Positions 19,164 to 30,054 are shown, numbered from the stretch's first letter. The stretch is DNA of 64,000 nt from Biostraticola tofi (GCF_004343195.1 NZ_SMCR01000001.1:62001-126000), one strand, 5' to 3'. Numbers and translations are program-made. The notes: a model not told the origin generated them from the sequence alone.

Positions 19164-20198
19164 ATGAAACGTGCATATTCTCTGCCCGCCCTGATCTTTG
19201 CCTTCAGCTTTAGCGCCATTGCAGCTGGGGCGAGCGCCGCGACCTACCCCTTGCCGCCGCCCGACAGCCGTCTTATCGGTGAGAACGTCACCTACACCGT
19301 GCCCGCTGACAACCGCTCCCTGGAGAAGATTGCCGCTGAATACCAGATAGGCCTGCTGGGTATGCTCGAAGCCAATCCTGGCACAGATCCCTATTTGCCC
19401 AAAAGCGGTTCAACCTTGACCATCCCCAGCCAGATGCTGCTGCCGGATGCTCCCAGAAAGGGGATCGTGGTCAATCTGGCTGAACTGCGCCTTTACTACT
19501 ATCCCGCAGGGGAAAACCGGGTCATTGTGTATCCCATCGGCATTGGTCAACTGGGCAGAAACACGCCGGTGATGACCACCGCCATCAGCCAGAAGATCCC
19601 CAATCCGACCTGGACTCCAACCGCCAATATCCGCAAACGCTACCTGGAAGAAGAGGGCATTACGCTACCTGGGACGGTCCCGGCCGGTCCGGAAAATCCT
19701 ATGGGGCTGTTTGCCCTGCGACTGTCGGCCGGCAAAGGGACTTACCTTATCCATGGCACCAATGCTGATTTCGGCATCGGCATGCGGGTGAGTTCAGGCT
19801 GCATCAGACTGCGACCCACCGATATCGAAGATTTGTTCAATCGGGTACCCAAAGGTACTCGGGTGCAAATCATGAATGATCCGGTGAAGACCTCGGTGGA
19901 ACCGGACGGTAAGCGTTATATCGAAGTGCATCAGCCGCTGTCGCGCAATGACCAGGATGACCCGCAAACGATGGCGCTGCAGATGAGTGCCAAGGTGAAA
20001 AAGGTGCTGTCACAGACCACCACCGATAAGCAAATTGCCAAGCAAGCGATGGCCCGCCGTTCTGGTATGCCGGTATTGATTTCCGCCGGCATCGAGCCTG
20101 ACAAGATCCCTGCCGTAAAGCAGTCGCTTAGCCTGCAGAATGCCGAAGGTAACAGCGCAGCCAGCGCGCCGGTTAACGCCGTAACTGCGCAGCAGTAG
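19164..20198 (+). CDS. ldtE: L,D-transpeptidase LdtE (YnhG), periplasmic
   Basis: Forms 3-3 (meso-DAP to meso-DAP) cross-links in peptidoglycan. The 344-residue product has a signal peptide ending about ASA-A (residue 25), a LysM-like domain at about 42-90, and a YkuD catalytic domain with H197 in LIHGTN and catalytic C213 in SSGCIRL. The C-terminal 70 residues are low-complexity tail. It lies between sufE and lpp as does E. coli ynhG/ldtE. The lpp-anchoring enzymes (LdtA/B/C) share the fold, so assignment to LdtE rests on gene order. Confidence 0.88.
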   Translation: MKRAYSLPALIFAFSFSAIAAGASAATYPLPPPDSRLIGENVTYTVPADNRSLEKIAAEYQIGLLGMLEANPGTDPYLPKSGSTLTIPSQMLLPDAPRKGIVVNLAELRLYYYPAGENRVIVYPIGIGQLGRNTPVMTTAISQKIPNPTWTPTANIRKRYLEEEGITLPGTVPAGPENPMGLFALRLSAGKGTYLIHGTNADFGIGMRVSSGCIRLRPTDIEDLFNRVPKGTRVQIMNDPVKTSVEPDGKRYIEVHQPLSRNDQDDPQTMALQMSAKVKKVLSQTTTDKQIAKQAMARRSGMPVLISAGIEPDKIPAVKQSLSLQNAEGNSAASAPVNAVTAQQ

Positions 20199-20382
20199 AG
20201 TGGAATGTACCTCACAGCGCCCTGGTGCTACTTCCTGCCGTTAAGGCCGCAGGAAAGGGCTCAGGGCATTTTTTTTAGCTGTTGCTGGCTAGGATGGACG
20301 TTTTTGATGTGACGGTTGTGAGCGGCGCTGGAGCAAGAGAAACAACATGACGGATAAGCCTCTGGCTGTGGGATGGTAGGGT

Positions 20383-20494
20383 GAGGCGTGGAGTATGAGG
20401 TGTGGAGTATGAGGTGTGGAGTATGAGGCGTGGAGTATGAGGCGTGGAGTATGAGGTGTGGAGTATAAGGTGTGGAGTGTAAGGTGTGGAGTGT
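20383..20494. repeat. 14-bp minisatellite, eight tandem copies
   Basis: The unit GAGGYGTGGAGTAT repeats without gaps eight times from 20383 to 20494, followed by a ninth, decayed copy (20495-20508). Variation is confined to the C/T at position 5 and to A for G at position 1 plus G for A at position 13 in copies 7-8, indicating recent expansion and slippage. Because 14 is not a multiple of three and the units lack stops on the minus strand, all three minus frames read open, but none has coding character. It lies between ldtE and the lpp terminator. Confidence 0.92.
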
Positions 20495-20550
20495 AAGGGG
20501 GGAGGTATTTCATGGCGCAATGGTCGATGGACCGGTCAGAAAATGCGGCA

Positions 20551-20579
20551 AAAAAAATGGCGCACGAGGCGCCATTTTT
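20551..20579 (-). terminator. Rho-independent terminator of lpp
   Basis: On the minus strand AAAAATGGCGCCTCGTGCGCCATTTTTTTT forms a stem ATGGCGC/GCGCCAT with a T-run, 19 bases past the lpp stop. It closely resembles the E. coli lpp terminator. Confidence 0.92.
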
Positions 20580-20597
20580 CAAACCACAGTCACGCTC

Positions 20598-20846
<249 letters not shown>

Positions 20847-20871
20847 CTAGATTGAGTTAATCTCCATGTAG

Positions 20872-20908
20872 CATTATAAGTATTACACAAACTATTTTCG
20901 AATGAGAA
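20872..20908 (-). promoter_or_regulatory. lpp promoter and transcription start
   Basis: On the minus strand a -35 TTCTCA (20903-20908) and -10 TAATAC (20880-20885) are separated by 17 bases, the same elements as E. coli lpp. The start G at 20872 opens a 38-nt leader beginning GCTACATGGAG and ending GAGGGTATTAATA before ATG, which is essentially identical to the E. coli leader. Confidence 0.85.
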
Positions 20909-21146
20909 TAAAATTTACCGTTAAAGGCATTAAATTCGATCGAATGCTCAAAGAAACATCTTATTTTACATAGCGGTTAAAAAAATGCACCGCTTCGGCT
21001 GCCTTCCATAAGATTTCTCCGATAAAACACTGAGCTATTTGTGCTGTCTGAATTTGATTAATACGACATTTTTAATAATAACCTGTTGCGCCGCGTCAAC
21101 AAAAGCGCTTTATCTTTTCAGAAATAGATTATTTCCTTCGGCATAA
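20909..21146. other. Intergenic region between lpp and pykF
   Basis: AT-rich DNA upstream of the lpp promoter. ATTCGATCGAAT at 20935 is a 12-base palindrome. No open frame with a ribosome binding site and no further RNA signal was seen apart from the pykF terminator to its right. Confidence 0.5.
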
Positions 21147-21190
21147 AAAAAACGCCCCGCAGCAGATATCTGCCTGCAAAGGCGTTTTAA
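21147..21190 (-). terminator. Rho-independent terminator of pykF
   Basis: On the minus strand AAAACGCC pairs with GGCGTTTT around an inner GCAGATATCTGC palindrome, followed by T8. It ends the pykF transcript 38 bases after the stop codon. Confidence 0.85.
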
Positions 21191-21227
21191 GGAGACCAGG
21201 ACGCGGGGTGTTTATCCCTTCATATTA

Positions 21228-22640
<1,413 letters not shown>

Positions 22641-23178
22641 AACAATGGTTTCTACAAGTTGTGATGGATGATAAATCCTGGTGCATCGCCAAGGCGTTCG
22701 ACGATGGAAAATGCTGTTGCTCTGCGCGTCTGTATCCCAGATACAAGGATAGGCGACAAATTTGAGAAAGTGATGAAAAAAATAGTGCACGTCCGGCAGG
22801 ACAACACCGGAGGTGTAGCGGAGATAAAGCTTTTTTTATAGGTTTTCGGCAAATCAATTGGCAACGACCATACAATTGAAATAACGTTTCGTATTATAGT
22901 TATTAAGCTGGCGGAAACAAGTTTAATCAGCAGAAATAATGCGTTAGGGGCGGAATAGAAGAGATATGTAGACTTTTGGACAAATTTTGGCGGTATGTGT
23001 TGCGCAATTGCACCACATACATATCAATTTTTTTAAAGGTATTGACGAAATCAACGATGCCGATATCAGCCGATAGAAAAAACCGGTATCAGCAGTGCTA
23101 CACACAGCGCATGAACAAGATAAGGGAACGGAGCGATTCGTTACACCAGGAAGGATTGTCGGGCTGGATACTGCGAAG
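22641..23178. other. pykF upstream region, 538 bases
   Basis: Holds the pykF leader and promoter. A Cra-like site TACGAAACGTTATT (minus strand, 22880-22893) fits the Cra core GAAACGNTT about 240 bases upstream of pykF, which Cra represses in E. coli. The part from 22900 to 23178 is the trailer of the tRNA operon; no clear terminator for the tRNAs is visible, and no convincing gene was found. Confidence 0.5.
22880..22893. promoter_or_regulatory. Candidate Cra (FruR) operator of pykF
   Basis: On the minus strand TACGAAACGTTATT shares GAAACGTT with the Cra consensus TGAAACGTTTCA; the outer bases are imperfect. Position and target fit the known repression of pykF by Cra. Confidence 0.4.
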
Positions 23179-23255
23179 TGGTGCGTCCGAATGGACTCGA
23201 ACCATCGACCCCCACCATGTCAAGGTGGTGCTCTAACCAACTGAGCTACGGACGC
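23179..23255 (-). tRNA. valW: tRNA-Val (GAC), second of the pair
   Basis: A 77-nt cloverleaf including encoded CCA. Acceptor stem GCGTCCG/CGGACGC is fully paired, D-arm GCTCAGTTGGTTAGAGC, anticodon stem-loop CCACCTTGACATGGTGG with GAC anticodon, and T-arm with GGTTCGAGTCC. Same gene pair and place as valV-valW of E. coli, next to mdtK. Confidence 0.97.
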
Positions 23256-23263
23256 ACGTATAA

Positions 23264-23340
23264 TGGTGCGTTCTAATGGACTCGAACCATCGACCCCCAC
23301 CATGTCAAGGTGGTGCTCTAACCAACTGAGCTAAGAACGC
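23264..23340 (-). tRNA. valV: tRNA-Val (GAC), first of the pair
   Basis: A 77-nt tRNA with encoded CCA, identical to the neighbouring copy except in the acceptor stem, which is GCGTTCT/AGAACGC here; both changes are compensated so the stem stays paired. Eight bases separate the two genes, so they form one transcript. Confidence 0.97.
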
Positions 23341-23365
23341 ATACTGCTTGCTGTCGCCTGACAGC

Positions 23366-23401
23366 GGGACGAATATTAACGGGCTACATCACTGCATGCA
23401 A
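23366..23401 (-). promoter_or_regulatory. Promoter of the tRNA-Val pair
   Basis: On the minus strand TTGCAT (-35, 23396-23401), a 17-base spacer and TAATAT (-10, 23373-23378) are followed by a discriminator CGTCCCGC. The GC-rich discriminator is typical of stringently controlled stable-RNA promoters. The start would be about 26 bases before the first tRNA. Confidence 0.75.
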
Positions 23402-23508
23402 GGGGAAAAAGTGTTTTTTCATGCATTTGGCGTCCAATTGCCGAGGGATTGTGCAGCGTGTCGTTTTTTTGGCCGACACGCTGCTGATATAACGGGTGTA
23501 GGACGTGT

Positions 23509-24882
23509 TCAGCGGGCCGATCGCGCCAGCGTCACGCTGGCGGGCTGGCGCTGCAGCCAGATGATGCGCAGGGTCATCATGACCGCGGAGGACGTCAGGC
23601 CGAGGATAAAGCCAATCCAGAAGCCGCTGGGGCCCATTGCCGCTACCGCCCAATCGGTCAATCCGAGTATATAGCCTATCGGCAGACCAACCAGCCAATA
23701 AGAGAAAAGCGTAATAAAGAAAATTGAACGGGTATCTTTATATCCCCTGAGTACGCCATTGCCAATCACCTGAATCGAGTCTGATATCTGGTAGACTGCC
23801 GCCAGCAGCATCAGTTGAGAAGCCAGGGCTACCACTGCAGGCGTATCATTGTACAGCAGGGCAATCTGCTCGCGGTAAATGACCATCATGACCGCACTGA
23901 TGAAGGCCAGTATCACGCCCGCCGCCAGGCTGGTCCAGGCTGAAATCCGTGCGTCATCAACCCGGCCCTCACCCAGGCGAAAGCCGACCCGGATGGTGGC
24001 GGCAACGCCTATCGACAGCGGCAGCACAAACATCAATGCACTGAAATTAAGCGCAATCTGATGGCTGGCGACCGACACGATGCCCAGCGGCGCGACCAGC
24101 AGCGCCACTACCGCGAACAGGGTGACTTCAAAAAACAGCGCCGATGCAATAGGCAGGCCCATACCTGCCAGGCGTTTTAATGCCCGCCAATCCGGCGGAC
24201 CGATTTTTGCCTTCAGGCGGATATCGCTCAGACTGCCGCTTTTACGCACATACTGCCGCATCAGGAAATACATCAGCCAGTATACCGAGGCGGTGGCGAC
24301 GCCGCAGCCTACACCCCCCATGGCCGGCATGCCGAATTTGCCATAAATGAAGATATAATTGATGGGGATATTCACCATCAGACCGAGAAAGGCGATCACC
24401 ATGCCGGGTTTGGTTTTGGACAATCCCTCGCACTGGCAGCGCAGTACCTGAAAGAACAGGTAACCCGGCGCCCCCCATAGCAAATAATGGAGATAGGCAA
24501 TGGCTTTGCCAGACAGCTCGGCATCCACATGGGGCATATTAGCCAGCACCAGCTGACAGTTATAAAGTACTCCCATCACCAGCAACGAAATAGCCAGTGC
24601 CAGCCAATAGGCCTGACGTACCTGATGGGGAATTTTATCCCGGCGCCCGGAGCCGTTAAGGTGAGCAATGGTCGGCGTCAGGGCCAGTAACAGGCCATGA
24701 CCAAACAGAATCGCCGGCAGCCAGATTGAGGTACCGACGGCGACGGCCGCCATATCGGTGGCGCTTACCGAACCGGACATGACCGTATCGACTACCCCCA
24801 TGGCGGTTTGTGAAACCTGGGCGAAGATAACCGGTATCGCCAAAGCTAATAATGTACGCGCTTCCAGTAAATATTTCTGCAC
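23509..24882 (-). CDS. mdtK: Multidrug efflux MATE transporter MdtK (NorM)
   Basis: Cation-coupled exporter of fluoroquinolones and other cationic drugs in the inner membrane. The 457-residue product has 12 predicted helices in two MatE halves; the start [22 protein letters not shown] and blocks [24 protein letters not shown] and [20 protein letters not shown] are MdtK-specific. It starts with GTG, as E. coli mdtK does. It is divergent from ribE across 261 bases, the conserved arrangement. Confidence 0.95.
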   Translation of the reverse strand: MQKYLLEARTLLALAIPVIFAQVSQTAMGVVDTVMSGSVSATDMAAVAVGTSIWLPAILFGHGLLLALTPTIAHLNGSGRRDKIPHQVRQAYWLALAISLLVMGVLYNCQLVLANMPHVDAELSGKAIAYLHYLLWGAPGYLFFQVLRCQCEGLSKTKPGMVIAFLGLMVNIPINYIFIYGKFGMPAMGGVGCGVATASVYWLMYFLMRQYVRKSGSLSDIRLKAKIGPPDWRALKRLAGMGLPIASALFFEVTLFAVVALLVAPLGIVSVASHQIALNFSALMFVLPLSIGVAATIRVGFRLGEGRVDDARISAWTSLAAGVILAFISAVMMVIYREQIALLYNDTPAVVALASQLMLLAAVYQISDSIQVIGNGVLRGYKDTRSIFFITLFSYWLVGLPIGYILGLTDWAVAAMGPSGFWIGFILGLTSSAVMMTLRIIWLQRQPASVTLARSAR

Positions 24883-25143
24883 GCAGGCACCTGTCTTATT
24901 TATTTGAAATATTGAAGTTGCTTATAAAAAAGCGAAAACAATGATTTAGCGGGTTAATATATACCTCAGTGTAAACTATTTACCCACGCCGGGTATACCG
25001 AAGATAAACTCAAGGTGGCTTAATGCCGCATTTGGTTTTCGGGCAAAGATGGGGCAAACTAACTGGTATCATAACAGCCGGCAAAAAATGTAACCGACGT
25101 GGCTGTTTCCTTTATGTAGAAAAAAATGATAGGTGATACCGAT

Positions 25144-25794
25144 ATGTTTACCGGCATAGTGCGAGGCATCGCGACAGTAGTGGCAGTCGAAGATAAAAAC
25201 CAGTTCAGGGTTCATACGATCAACATGCCCGATGGCATGACTGAGGGCCTGGAACTCGGTGCCTCGGTTGCCCATGACGGCTGCTGTCTTTCGGTGACCG
25301 CCATCAACGGCGATTTAGTCAGCTTTGATTTAATGAAGGAGACCTTGCGTATTACTACGCTGGGTGATGTGAAAGTCGGCGATGCCATCAATGTAGAAAG
25401 GGCGGCAACATTCAATGCTGAAATAGGTGGTCATGTCATGTCCGGGCATATTATGTGCACGGCTGAAATTGTCAAAGTCGTTGCTACTGAATTGAATCGG
25501 CAAATCTGGTTCCGCCTATCCAATAAAGACTTTATGAAATATGTGCTTTATAAAGGATACATTGGCGTTGACGGCATAAGCCTGACCATCGGCGAGGTGT
25601 CACAGGATAAATTTTGCGTGCACCTGATCCCAGAAACCCTGACCCGCACTACGCTTGGAAATAAAAGACTGGCGGACCGGGTTAATATTGAAATCGACCC
25701 CCAGACCCAGGCGGTGGTTGATACCGTTGAGCGTGTGCTGGCACAGCGCCAGGCGGCAGCGGATGACGCGAACGGCATCATGCATGTGTTCTAA
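25144..25794 (+). CDS. ribE: Riboflavin synthase alpha chain
   Basis: Dismutates two 6,7-dimethyl-8-ribityllumazines to riboflavin (the gene is called ribC in E. coli). The product has 216 residues with two lumazine-binding repeats: MFTGIVRG at the N-terminus, CLSVT near residue 47 and GHVMSGH, then the second half with YIGVDGISLT. Start 25144 is chosen over 25126 because MFTGIV is the invariant family start and AGGTGA precedes it. No FMN riboswitch is seen upstream. It converges on cfa through a shared terminator. Confidence 0.95.
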   Translation: MFTGIVRGIATVVAVEDKNQFRVHTINMPDGMTEGLELGASVAHDGCCLSVTAINGDLVSFDLMKETLRITTLGDVKVGDAINVERAATFNAEIGGHVMSGHIMCTAEIVKVVATELNRQIWFRLSNKDFMKYVLYKGYIGVDGISLTIGEVSQDKFCVHLIPETLTRTTLGNKRLADRVNIEIDPQTQAVVDTVERVLAQRQAAADDANGIMHVF

Positions 25795-25795
25795 T

Positions 25796-25829
25796 AAAAC
25801 AGCCTGAGGCGCTCGCCTCAGGCTGTTTT
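25796..25829. terminator. Bidirectional terminator between ribE and cfa
   Basis: AAAACAGCCTGAGGCG (25796-25811) and its exact complement (25814-25829) form a perfect 16-bp stem with A-run and T-run on either side. It abuts the cfa stop codon and lies one base after the ribE stop. Confidence 0.95.
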
Positions 25830-26981
25830 TCAGCGCGGAACGCGTATCCCGCCGTCGACGCCTTGCGGACTGAACAGCACCTGCCACAACTGGATGTTCC
25901 TGGCGCGAAAAGCGCCGGCGCAAGCGTTCAGATAATAGCTGAACATGCGCTGGAATCTGTCAGAGTAATTATCGGCTAGCGCTGGCCAGCCTGACATGAA
26001 ACGATCATGCCAGGCCATCAGCGTATGGTCGTAATCGCTGCCGAAGTTATGCCAATCTTCCATCACGAAATGAGATTCACTGGCCTGGGCGATGTGCTGT
26101 ACCGAGGGCAGGCAGCCGTTGGGGAAAATATATTTGTCTATCCAGGGATCGACGTTCATGTTAGTTACATTAGCGCCAATGGTGTGCAGCAGGAACAGGC
26201 CGTCCGGTTTCAGGTTACGATCGATGACGTTAAAGTAGGTGCTGTAGTTTTTAGGCCCGACATGCTCGAACATGCCTACCGACACAATGCGGTCGAACTG
26301 CATGTCCAAATCACGGTAATCCTGCAGTAGGATATGCACATCCAGACCTTCGCAACGCTGCTGTGCCAGCGCCTGTTGCTGGGCGGAAATCGTAACCCCG
26401 TGAACGGACACGCCGTAATGCCTGGCGGCAAAAGCGGCCAGCCCTCCCCAGCCGCATCCCACGTCAAGCAGCGTCATGCCGGGCTTAAGCTGCAGTTTTT
26501 CGCAGATCATGGTTAATTTATCATGCTGGGCCTGCTCTAACGTCTGTGCTTTCGACCAATAGCCGCAGGAATATTGCATATAGGGGTCCAGCATCAAACT
26601 GAACAGGTCATTTCCCAAGTCATAATGCTCCTTTCCAACAATCCAGGCGCGTTTTTTTGACTGCAGGTTAGTCAGGCGAGCGGCGGCAACGCGCAATGTG
26701 TCTTTGAGATGATGGGGGAGTTTATGATCCAATCCTGCGCGCAGCACCCGCTGGAAAAACATATCCAGGCGTTCACACTCCCACCAGCCGTCCATATAGC
26801 TTTCCCCTAATCCCAGGGAGCCATGCTGAAGAACACGTTTAAAAAATTCAGGATTATTGACTTGTATATCATATGGCCGGCTGCCATTGATTTCGACATC
26901 GGCTTCTGTGAGCAGTTCATGCACGATTCGATACCATGCATTATCTTGAAAGCTCAGGTCTTCAACACACGAGGAACTCAT
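25830..26981 (-). CDS. cfa: Cyclopropane-fatty-acyl-phospholipid synthase
   Basis: Adds a methylene group from S-adenosylmethionine to double bonds of membrane phospholipids, mainly on entry to stationary phase and in acid. The 383-residue product (E. coli 382) has the SAM-binding motif LLDVGCGWGG at 171-180, and the family blocks EHYDLGNDLF, MQYSCGYW and VSVGMFEHVG. The start has GGAG seven bases upstream. The reversed neighbours punC and punR of E. coli are missing, so cfa is next to purR. Confidence 0.95.
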   Translation of the reverse strand: MSSSCVEDLSFQDNAWYRIVHELLTEADVEINGSRPYDIQVNNPEFFKRVLQHGSLGLGESYMDGWWECERLDMFFQRVLRAGLDHKLPHHLKDTLRVAAARLTNLQSKKRAWIVGKEHYDLGNDLFSLMLDPYMQYSCGYWSKAQTLEQAQHDKLTMICEKLQLKPGMTLLDVGCGWGGLAAFAARHYGVSVHGVTISAQQQALAQQRCEGLDVHILLQDYRDLDMQFDRIVSVGMFEHVGPKNYSTYFNVIDRNLKPDGLFLLHTIGANVTNMNVDPWIDKYIFPNGCLPSVQHIAQASESHFVMEDWHNFGSDYDHTLMAWHDRFMSGWPALADNYSDRFQRMFSYYLNACAGAFRARNIQLWQVLFSPQGVDGGIRVPR

Positions 26982-27420
26982 AGCTTCTCCATCACCTTTT
27001 TTCTGTAATGGCGCTGCATCCGGCGCAGACGCACCTTACGAAGGCCTTTATAAGAATCCACAGCCCACAGGCCGCGGTGTCTGATGTACAGCCGCAGCTG
27101 TCCAACAAAAAGCAGAGGAATAGAAAATTAAGTGTGGCGTTAAACCAGGCGCTTGTTTAAATAAGCTGAACTGGCCACTCGATGAGGCCAGCATGCTTTA
27201 GTAATAATATTAGACAACTTGTTATAATTGTTAGCGTTAGTGAGTATAGGCCGGAGAATCTGTTTTCACAATAGGCTGGTAGATGATCGCACGTATGGTT
27301 AACCAGCTGATAACTTAAGGAAATAATAACTTAGCGGAGATAATAATTTGCCGCTAAAGGGCATAACAGCGGTGTTGAACCACCCCCATGGTAGCGCCAT
27401 GAGCTGCTGAAACGCACTTT
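26982..27420 (-). other. cfa upstream region, 439 bases
   Basis: No gene is seen. In E. coli cfa has a long leader from a distal sigma-70 promoter that is targeted by sRNAs, plus a proximal RpoS promoter; AT-rich segments at 27190-27240 could hold such a promoter, but no unambiguous -35/-10 pair was found. Its right end is also the purR 3' region, where CATGG/CCATG at 27390 forms only a weak stem. Confidence 0.45.
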
Positions 27421-28437
27421 TCACGCTTTAAAAGGACCTTGTGCTACTGAACGGCGCTCGATCAAGCTTGGGGTAACTTCTATAGTCTGGGCATTTTCTC
27501 GTTTTGTCAGGATCCGGTCAAGCAGCATGGCGATAGCGGACTCCCCCAGCACTTCCTTGGGTTGATCAACGGTGGTCAGCGCCGGGCTGAAAAAACGGGA
27601 GTGGCGCAGATTGTCATAACCGATGACCGAAATATCCTCCGGTACCCGCAAGCCCTGTTCATCGATAGCACAAAGCGCGCCCATGGCCATTTCATCGCCG
27701 CCGCAGAACACTGCCGTCGGTCGTTGCGGATAAGCAAGGATCTGTTTCATCGCCTGATAGCCTGACTCAGGTTCGAAATCTCCTTGGACTATCCAGTCAT
27801 TATTAACCGGGATGCCGGCTTCAGCCAGTGCCTGGAGGTAGCCGCGATGGCGACCGCCGCCGGTATTACGCGCCAATTGTCCAGGGATGGTGGCGATATC
27901 CCGATGGCCACGCTCAATAAGATAGCGGGTCGCCATTAGTCCGCCTAACACGGCATTATCAATGATTCGGTCGGTAGAGGTATCCTGATCTTCAGTCCAG
28001 TCCATGACAACCATCGGAATCTGGCGATAATCATTCAGTATGTCCAGCAGGGGAGCTGGGTATTCAGCACACATGATAAGCAGCCCATCAACCCTTTTTT
28101 GCGCCAACATCGCCAGATAAGCTCGCTGTTTATCAAAGTCATTATGCGAATTACACAATATCAGCGTATAGCCGCGCGCGTAGCAGTGATGTTCGATGGA
28201 CTCAATGATTTCAGCAAAGTAGGGCGCTTCGCTGGTGCTGGCCAGCAGTCCGATGGATTTGGTGCGATTGACTTTCAGGCTGCGTGCAACCGCGCTGGGA
28301 GAATAGTTTAATTCACGTATGGCTTCCCCAACGGCAAGCTGGGTGTCCTTGGCGACAAAGCGGGTTTTATTAATGACGTGGGAAACGGTTGTTGTCGAGA
28401 CGCCGGCAAGCTTAGCCACATCTTTGATGGTTGCCAT
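27421..28437 (-). CDS. purR: Purine repressor PurR (LacI family)
   Basis: Hypoxanthine/guanine-dependent repressor of purine biosynthesis. The 338-residue product has the LacI-type N-terminal helix-turn-helix [25 protein letters not shown] (residues 3-27, written in family form), the hinge helix [10 protein letters not shown] and a periplasmic-binding-like effector domain with [16 protein letters not shown] and [24 protein letters not shown]. Both DNA-binding and ligand blocks match E. coli PurR closely; the C-terminus is three residues shorter. A PUR box lies 46 bases upstream, consistent with autoregulation. Confidence 0.94.
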   Translation of the reverse strand: MATIKDVAKLAGVSTTTVSHVINKTRFVAKDTQLAVGEAIRELNYSPSAVARSLKVNRTKSIGLLASTSEAPYFAEIIESIEHHCYARGYTLILCNSHNDFDKQRAYLAMLAQKRVDGLLIMCAEYPAPLLDILNDYRQIPMVVMDWTEDQDTSTDRIIDNAVLGGLMATRYLIERGHRDIATIPGQLARNTGGGRHRGYLQALAEAGIPVNNDWIVQGDFEPESGYQAMKQILAYPQRPTAVFCGGDEMAMGALCAIDEQGLRVPEDISVIGYDNLRHSRFFSPALTTVDQPKEVLGESAIAMLLDRILTKRENAQTIEVTPSLIERRSVAQGPFKA

Positions 28438-28482
28438 GACGAAAATACTCCTTCTTGCCCCTTAAGCAGGGAAAAATACTGC

Positions 28483-28498
28483 AGTTAAACGATTGCCC
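28483..28498. promoter_or_regulatory. PUR box (PurR operator) upstream of purR
   Basis: Read on the minus strand GGGCAATCGTTTAACT contains GCAANCGNTT, the invariant core of the PurR 16-mer ANGCAANCGNTTNCNT, with mismatches only at the edges. E. coli purR is autorepressed from such a site. Confidence 0.7.
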
Positions 28499-28675
28499 GT
28501 CAAAATGATATTGCTAGCGTAAAAAGGGCCAACCATCAATTTTCCTTGATCTGACACCAAAGTGAAAGCTTTAATTGTGTTTAACCCTGCGCTGGGACAA
28601 GCAATTCATCACATAGTGTGGCAGTATTACATTAAAAGATAATCACGGGGCCCAAAGGGTCATTAAGGATATGCT

Positions 28676-28765
28676 ATGAATGCTGATTTGAAATGGTCGT
28701 TGCTGACCACGGTTTTTTCTCTTGCGGTTGTCATTGTGTTCAGTTTTACCGCAGTATTAAATTGA
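28676..28765 (+). CDS. ynhF: YnhF-type small membrane protein (29 residues)
   Basis: A 29-residue frame reads MNADLKWSLLTTV and continues as one hydrophobic helix ending TAVLN. It parallels E. coli YnhF (MSTDLKFSLVTTI...), a single-pass inner-membrane small protein, in length, charged N-terminus and place beside purR. TAAGGA lies before the start. A second ATG five bases upstream is out of frame and stops after two codons. A strong hairpin follows directly. The function of YnhF is unknown; the homology call is from sequence pattern plus synteny. Confidence 0.85.
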   Translation: MNADLKWSLLTTVFSLAVVIVFSFTAVLN

Positions 28766-28775
28766 CGACCAGTGT

Positions 28776-28816
28776 AGACATAAACAAGGGACCCTGAGGG
28801 TCCCTTGTTTATGTCT
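28776..28816. terminator. Bidirectional terminator between ynhF and mepH
   Basis: AGACATAAACAAGGGACCC and its exact complement form a perfect 19-bp stem with a 3-base loop (TGA). It lies 10 bases after ynhF and 23 bases before the mepH stop, so it can end both transcripts. The outer AAACA/TGTTT parts replace a pure T-run. Confidence 0.8.
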
Positions 28817-28839
28817 GACGTCAAATCATCGCCTGGCGG

Positions 28840-29661
28840 TCAGCGAATATTTTTTGGTGTCATCACCCGTCGCGCGCCCACGTAATGATCCTGCCAGTAA
28901 TCTTCACTCAGGTAACTGATGCGAATATCGCGGCCGGTGCGGGGGGACTGAATGAAGCGGCCATTGCCAAGATAAACCCCGACATGGTCAGCAGCGCCGC
29001 GATTGGCGATGCGAAAGAACACCAAATCACCGCTCTCCAGTTCACCTTTCTTGACCGGAGCGGCCTCCCTGAAATGGTACATTTCATTGGCAGTCCGCGG
29101 CATAGGAATACGCATCACATCCTTATAGGCATAATAAATCAGACCGCTGCAATCAAAACCGGTGGTGGGCGACATACCGCCCCAGCGATAGGGTTTACCC
29201 ATCTGCGACATCAGTTTGTTCATGGCGGTCAATTTGGCATGCTGGTAGCGTTTTTTATGGCTGGCGCTCATTTTCATCGGTGCATCACTGCTTAACCGTT
29301 CCGGCAACGCCAGCGGTTTGATTCTCTGGCGACCATAACCTTTTTTGTAACCTTTGCGAGGGGGAGTAATGCGAGCAATCCGGCTGCTTTTGCTGGGCCT
29401 GATTTTTTTAATGGCGACAGCCGCCACCGGAGTAGCTGATTTATGGCCTCGTGCGCCGATGTTGTCGGCGACGGAATGCACTTTGCTTTTCTTGACCAGT
29501 TTCACCTGCTTACGCTTACGACGATCGTCGATCCTGGCGGCATTTGCCAGCGATTTCCGCTGCTCGGCGTTGACGCCGGCACTGGGTGCCGCATGGGCAA
29601 GGTTAAAAAACAACTGGGTAAAAAGCAGCACAAAAAGCGTGAAGCACAACCGCATGATCAA
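28840..29661 (-). CDS. mepH: Murein DD-endopeptidase MepH (NlpC/P60)
   Basis: Cleaves D-Ala-meso-DAP cross-links to let the sacculus grow. The 273-residue product has a signal peptide (hydrophobic 4-23, cleavage near AHA-A), a long basic linker at about 40-120 and a C-terminal NlpC/P60 domain with catalytic C171 in GFDCSGLIYYAY and H226 in ADHVGVYLG. E. coli ydhO/mepH has the same layout and neighbour grxD. A second Met at residue 3 (29655) is an equally possible start. The sodB gene that lies beside mepH in E. coli is missing. Confidence 0.9.
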   Translation of the reverse strand: MIMRLCFTLFVLLFTQLFFNLAHAAPSAGVNAEQRKSLANAARIDDRRKRKQVKLVKKSKVHSVADNIGARGHKSATPVAAVAIKKIRPSKSSRIARITPPRKGYKKGYGRQRIKPLALPERLSSDAPMKMSASHKKRYQHAKLTAMNKLMSQMGKPYRWGGMSPTTGFDCSGLIYYAYKDVMRIPMPRTANEMYHFREAAPVKKGELESGDLVFFRIANRGAADHVGVYLGNGRFIQSPRTGRDIRISYLSEDYWQDHYVGARRVMTPKNIR

Positions 29662-30054
29662 CGCTGTCCTCGGTGGCTCGTCAAAAGGGAAATAACACTA
29701 CCTGCTGAATTTAAGCTATTTAACCGCTCAATGCATCATGATTTTAATCCATAGTGTGAATAAACGTGACCAGACCGATGAACGGTGCAGAAGTCAGCGA
29801 TAATCGTATCCAAAAACAACAGATTGCGAGCTCCGCTAGCCTATGTGCAGCGCTTTTTTTGCCTGGCGGGGCAGGAAAAAAAAATGGACTGGTGATATGA
29901 TTGGATAACCTGACGCGGATGATTACCTGTACCAGGGCCGGAGTGGCACAAATAAGCATTTATTTGTGATGCCAGGCCGTTAGTATAGCGAAACTGGTTT
30001 ACCCGTCCGCCTAGATAAAGATAAAGCCAGCCACTGGCCTGAGGAAGCAAGACA
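29662..30054. other. Divergent promoter region of mepH and grxD, 393 bases
   Basis: No gene is recognised. Short frames here lack ribosome binding sites and family features. A poly-A tract lies at 29875-29884 next to GCCTGGCGGGGC. No known operator was identified. Confidence 0.45.

Noticed and set aside
20383..20508. Possible CRISPR array
   Set aside because: Unit is 14 bp with no spacers; direct tandem repeat only.
20275..20582. Two minus-strand frames with HTPRLILHTSYST-type repeats
   Set aside because: They translate the 14-bp minisatellite, which happens to lack stops in all minus frames; one also runs through the lpp terminator.
22976..23236. Open frame of 86 codons ending in the tRNA-Val gene
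   Set aside because: Runs across a tRNA on the opposite strand and has no coding features.
24883..25143. FMN riboswitch before ribE
   Set aside because: None of the conserved RFN element sequence is present; ribE is not usually FMN-riboswitch controlled in enterobacteria.
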